DNA of 64,000 bases from Rapana venosa (lineage: Eukaryota > Mollusca > Gastropoda > Neogastropoda > Muricidae): positions 39,377,725 through 39,441,724 of the forward strand of contig CM054138.1 of assembly GCA_028751875.1 (NCBI GenBank), read 5' to 3'. A program made the translations under genes and the position numbers. Below are positions 62,865 through 64,000 of this stretch, one piece after another. Below the pieces are notes generated by a model. The model saw nothing but the letters and a program-made list of their open reading frames with translations. It did no database searches and was not told where the DNA came from. How positions within the stretch are numbered: position 1 is the stretch's first letter; every line of letters starts with the position of its first letter.

Positions 62865-63195
62865 TTGAGGATAATACATTAATAGATTAAGAAGTTATTG
62901 CTTTTTACATCCAGTCCCCATGTGTATGCAGTTTGTAAATTTTGTCATCCGTTCCCCCTGGCACACAATGGCCTACTCTTCCAAAAAGCAAAACAGGTTT
63001 TAACACGTGCACAAGATGTTCTGCATGCATTCGCACACAGAACATCAGTTTATAGTCTCATCTGAAGGACGAAGGACATTTGAAGGGAGTGGAGTCGGCA
63101 CTGATGTTAACTCCAGGGGAAAAATCCTCTTGAACGGCATTTGAACCCTGTCGTCAGGTTGTGAGTGCAATGTTCTAACCCCTAGGCTATCCCTT
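62865..63195 (-). mobile_element. SINE family A, full copy
   Basis: Inverse body from TGAGGATAATACATTAATAG to the head CTAACCCCTAGGCTATCCCT. GT/GC simple repeats follow to 63300. Confidence 0.8.
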
Positions 63196-63389
63196 GTGTG
63201 TGTGTGTGTGTGTGTGTGCTGCGCGCGCGCGCGCATGTGTGTGTGTCACTGTGTGTGTGTACATCACTACATGTGTGTGTGTGTTTGTTTATTCTTTTAT
63301 TTAGAGGATAATGGATGTGTGTGAGTGTGTGTGTGTGAGAGAGAGTGTGCGTATGTGAGATTTTTTATTTATTTATTTATTATTTATTT

Positions 63390-63565
63390 ATTCTTTTATA
63401 TCGAGGATAATGGAATAAGCACTCATGTGCTTTTTTACATCAAGTCCCCGTGTATATGCGGTTTTGTAAATTTTGTCATCTGTTTCCACCGGCACACAAT
63501 GGCTTACTCTTCCGAAAAGTGGAACAGGATTTAACGTGTGCGAAAGATGTTCTGCATGTGTGTGT
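63390..63565 (-). mobile_element. SINE family A, 3' part
   Basis: Inverse copy from ATCGAGGATAATGGAATAAG to the ATGTTCTGCATG segment; no head. Confidence 0.8.
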
Positions 63566-63764
63566 GTGTGAGAGAGAGTGACAATGACAAAGACGATGAC
63601 AAATTCTTAAAAAGTTTTATTACGATAATGAATAAGCACTCATGAGCTTTTTTACATCTAGTCCCTGCCCATAGGGATACTACATCTAAATAATAAACCC
63701 AATACTCATACCAAGAGAGAGCGAGATTAATTTTTAAAATTAAATTGTTTAAAAAATTTTCTTT

Positions 63765-64000
63765 TATATCGAGGATAATGGAATAAGCACTTCTGTGCTT
63801 TTTTACATTCCGTCCCCATGTGTATGCGTTTTTCTCAATTGTCATCTGTTCCCACCGGCACACAATGGCCTACTCTTACGAAAAGCAGAACAGAATTTAA
63901 CGTGTGTGCAAGATGTTCTGCGTGGGTTGGGGCCTCGGTTTATAGTCTCATCCAAAGGACTTTTGGGGAGAGTGGAGTCTGCACTGATGTTAACTCCAGG
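63765..64000 (-). mobile_element. SINE family A, running off the right edge
   Basis: Inverse copy that reaches the GATGTTAACTCCAGG linker at the last base. A further partial copy lies at about 63615-63680. Confidence 0.8.

Overview
This is eukaryotic genomic DNA, most likely from a lophotrochozoan and probably a marine gastropod mollusc. The evidence is short exons with GT-AG introns, very many tRNA-derived SINEs, LINE fragments, long minisatellites and dense CT/GA/CA microsatellites. The organism is inferred from repeat style and gene structure, not from a diagnostic marker.

The one clear cellular gene lies on the minus strand across the right half of the window. It is TTC7 (tetratricopeptide repeat protein 7), with nineteen coding exons between 60492 (most 5' exon visible) and 33581 (stop codon). 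Together they encode about 780 residues that align in order with vertebrate TTC7A/TTC7B. At least one 5' exon, with the start codon, lies beyond the right edge. TTC7 is the scaffold that, with EFR3 and FAM126/hyccin, holds PI4-kinase III-alpha at the plasma membrane. Splice phases agree at every junction except two places: one exon (41926-42043) carries a single extra base next to a minisatellite, and one exon (40952-41044) has two competing donors, only one of which keeps the frame.

The left third (1-24 kb) holds no convincing host gene. It contains SINE copies, a tRNA/5S-like SINE, a decayed LINE RNase H fragment, four copies of a 140-bp or longer repeat (14.5, 17.1, 18.2 and 20.9 kb), and a non-coding tRNA-headed retroposon of about 870 bp. 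One old copy of that retroposon (7365-11350) has been split by a young copy (7481-8346) and also contains a 2.3-kb minisatellite that appears to have grown from the element's own sequence. The middle (24-33 kb) has a weak candidate terminal exon (24489-24737), a 41-bp minisatellite and a 3.2-kb 5'-truncated LINE (28283-31500). That LINE encodes reverse transcriptase and RNase H and is flanked by an 11-bp target-site duplication inside a SINE.

The TTC7 introns are filled with further SINEs, an RTE-like LINE remnant (61679-62033) and several minisatellites. The most interesting structure is here. Three intronic minisatellites lie directly upstream of real 3' splice sites, and each unit carries a 3'-splice-site-like motif in the sense direction of TTC7. 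One of them (42025-43240) is visibly an amplified copy of the intron-exon junction itself.
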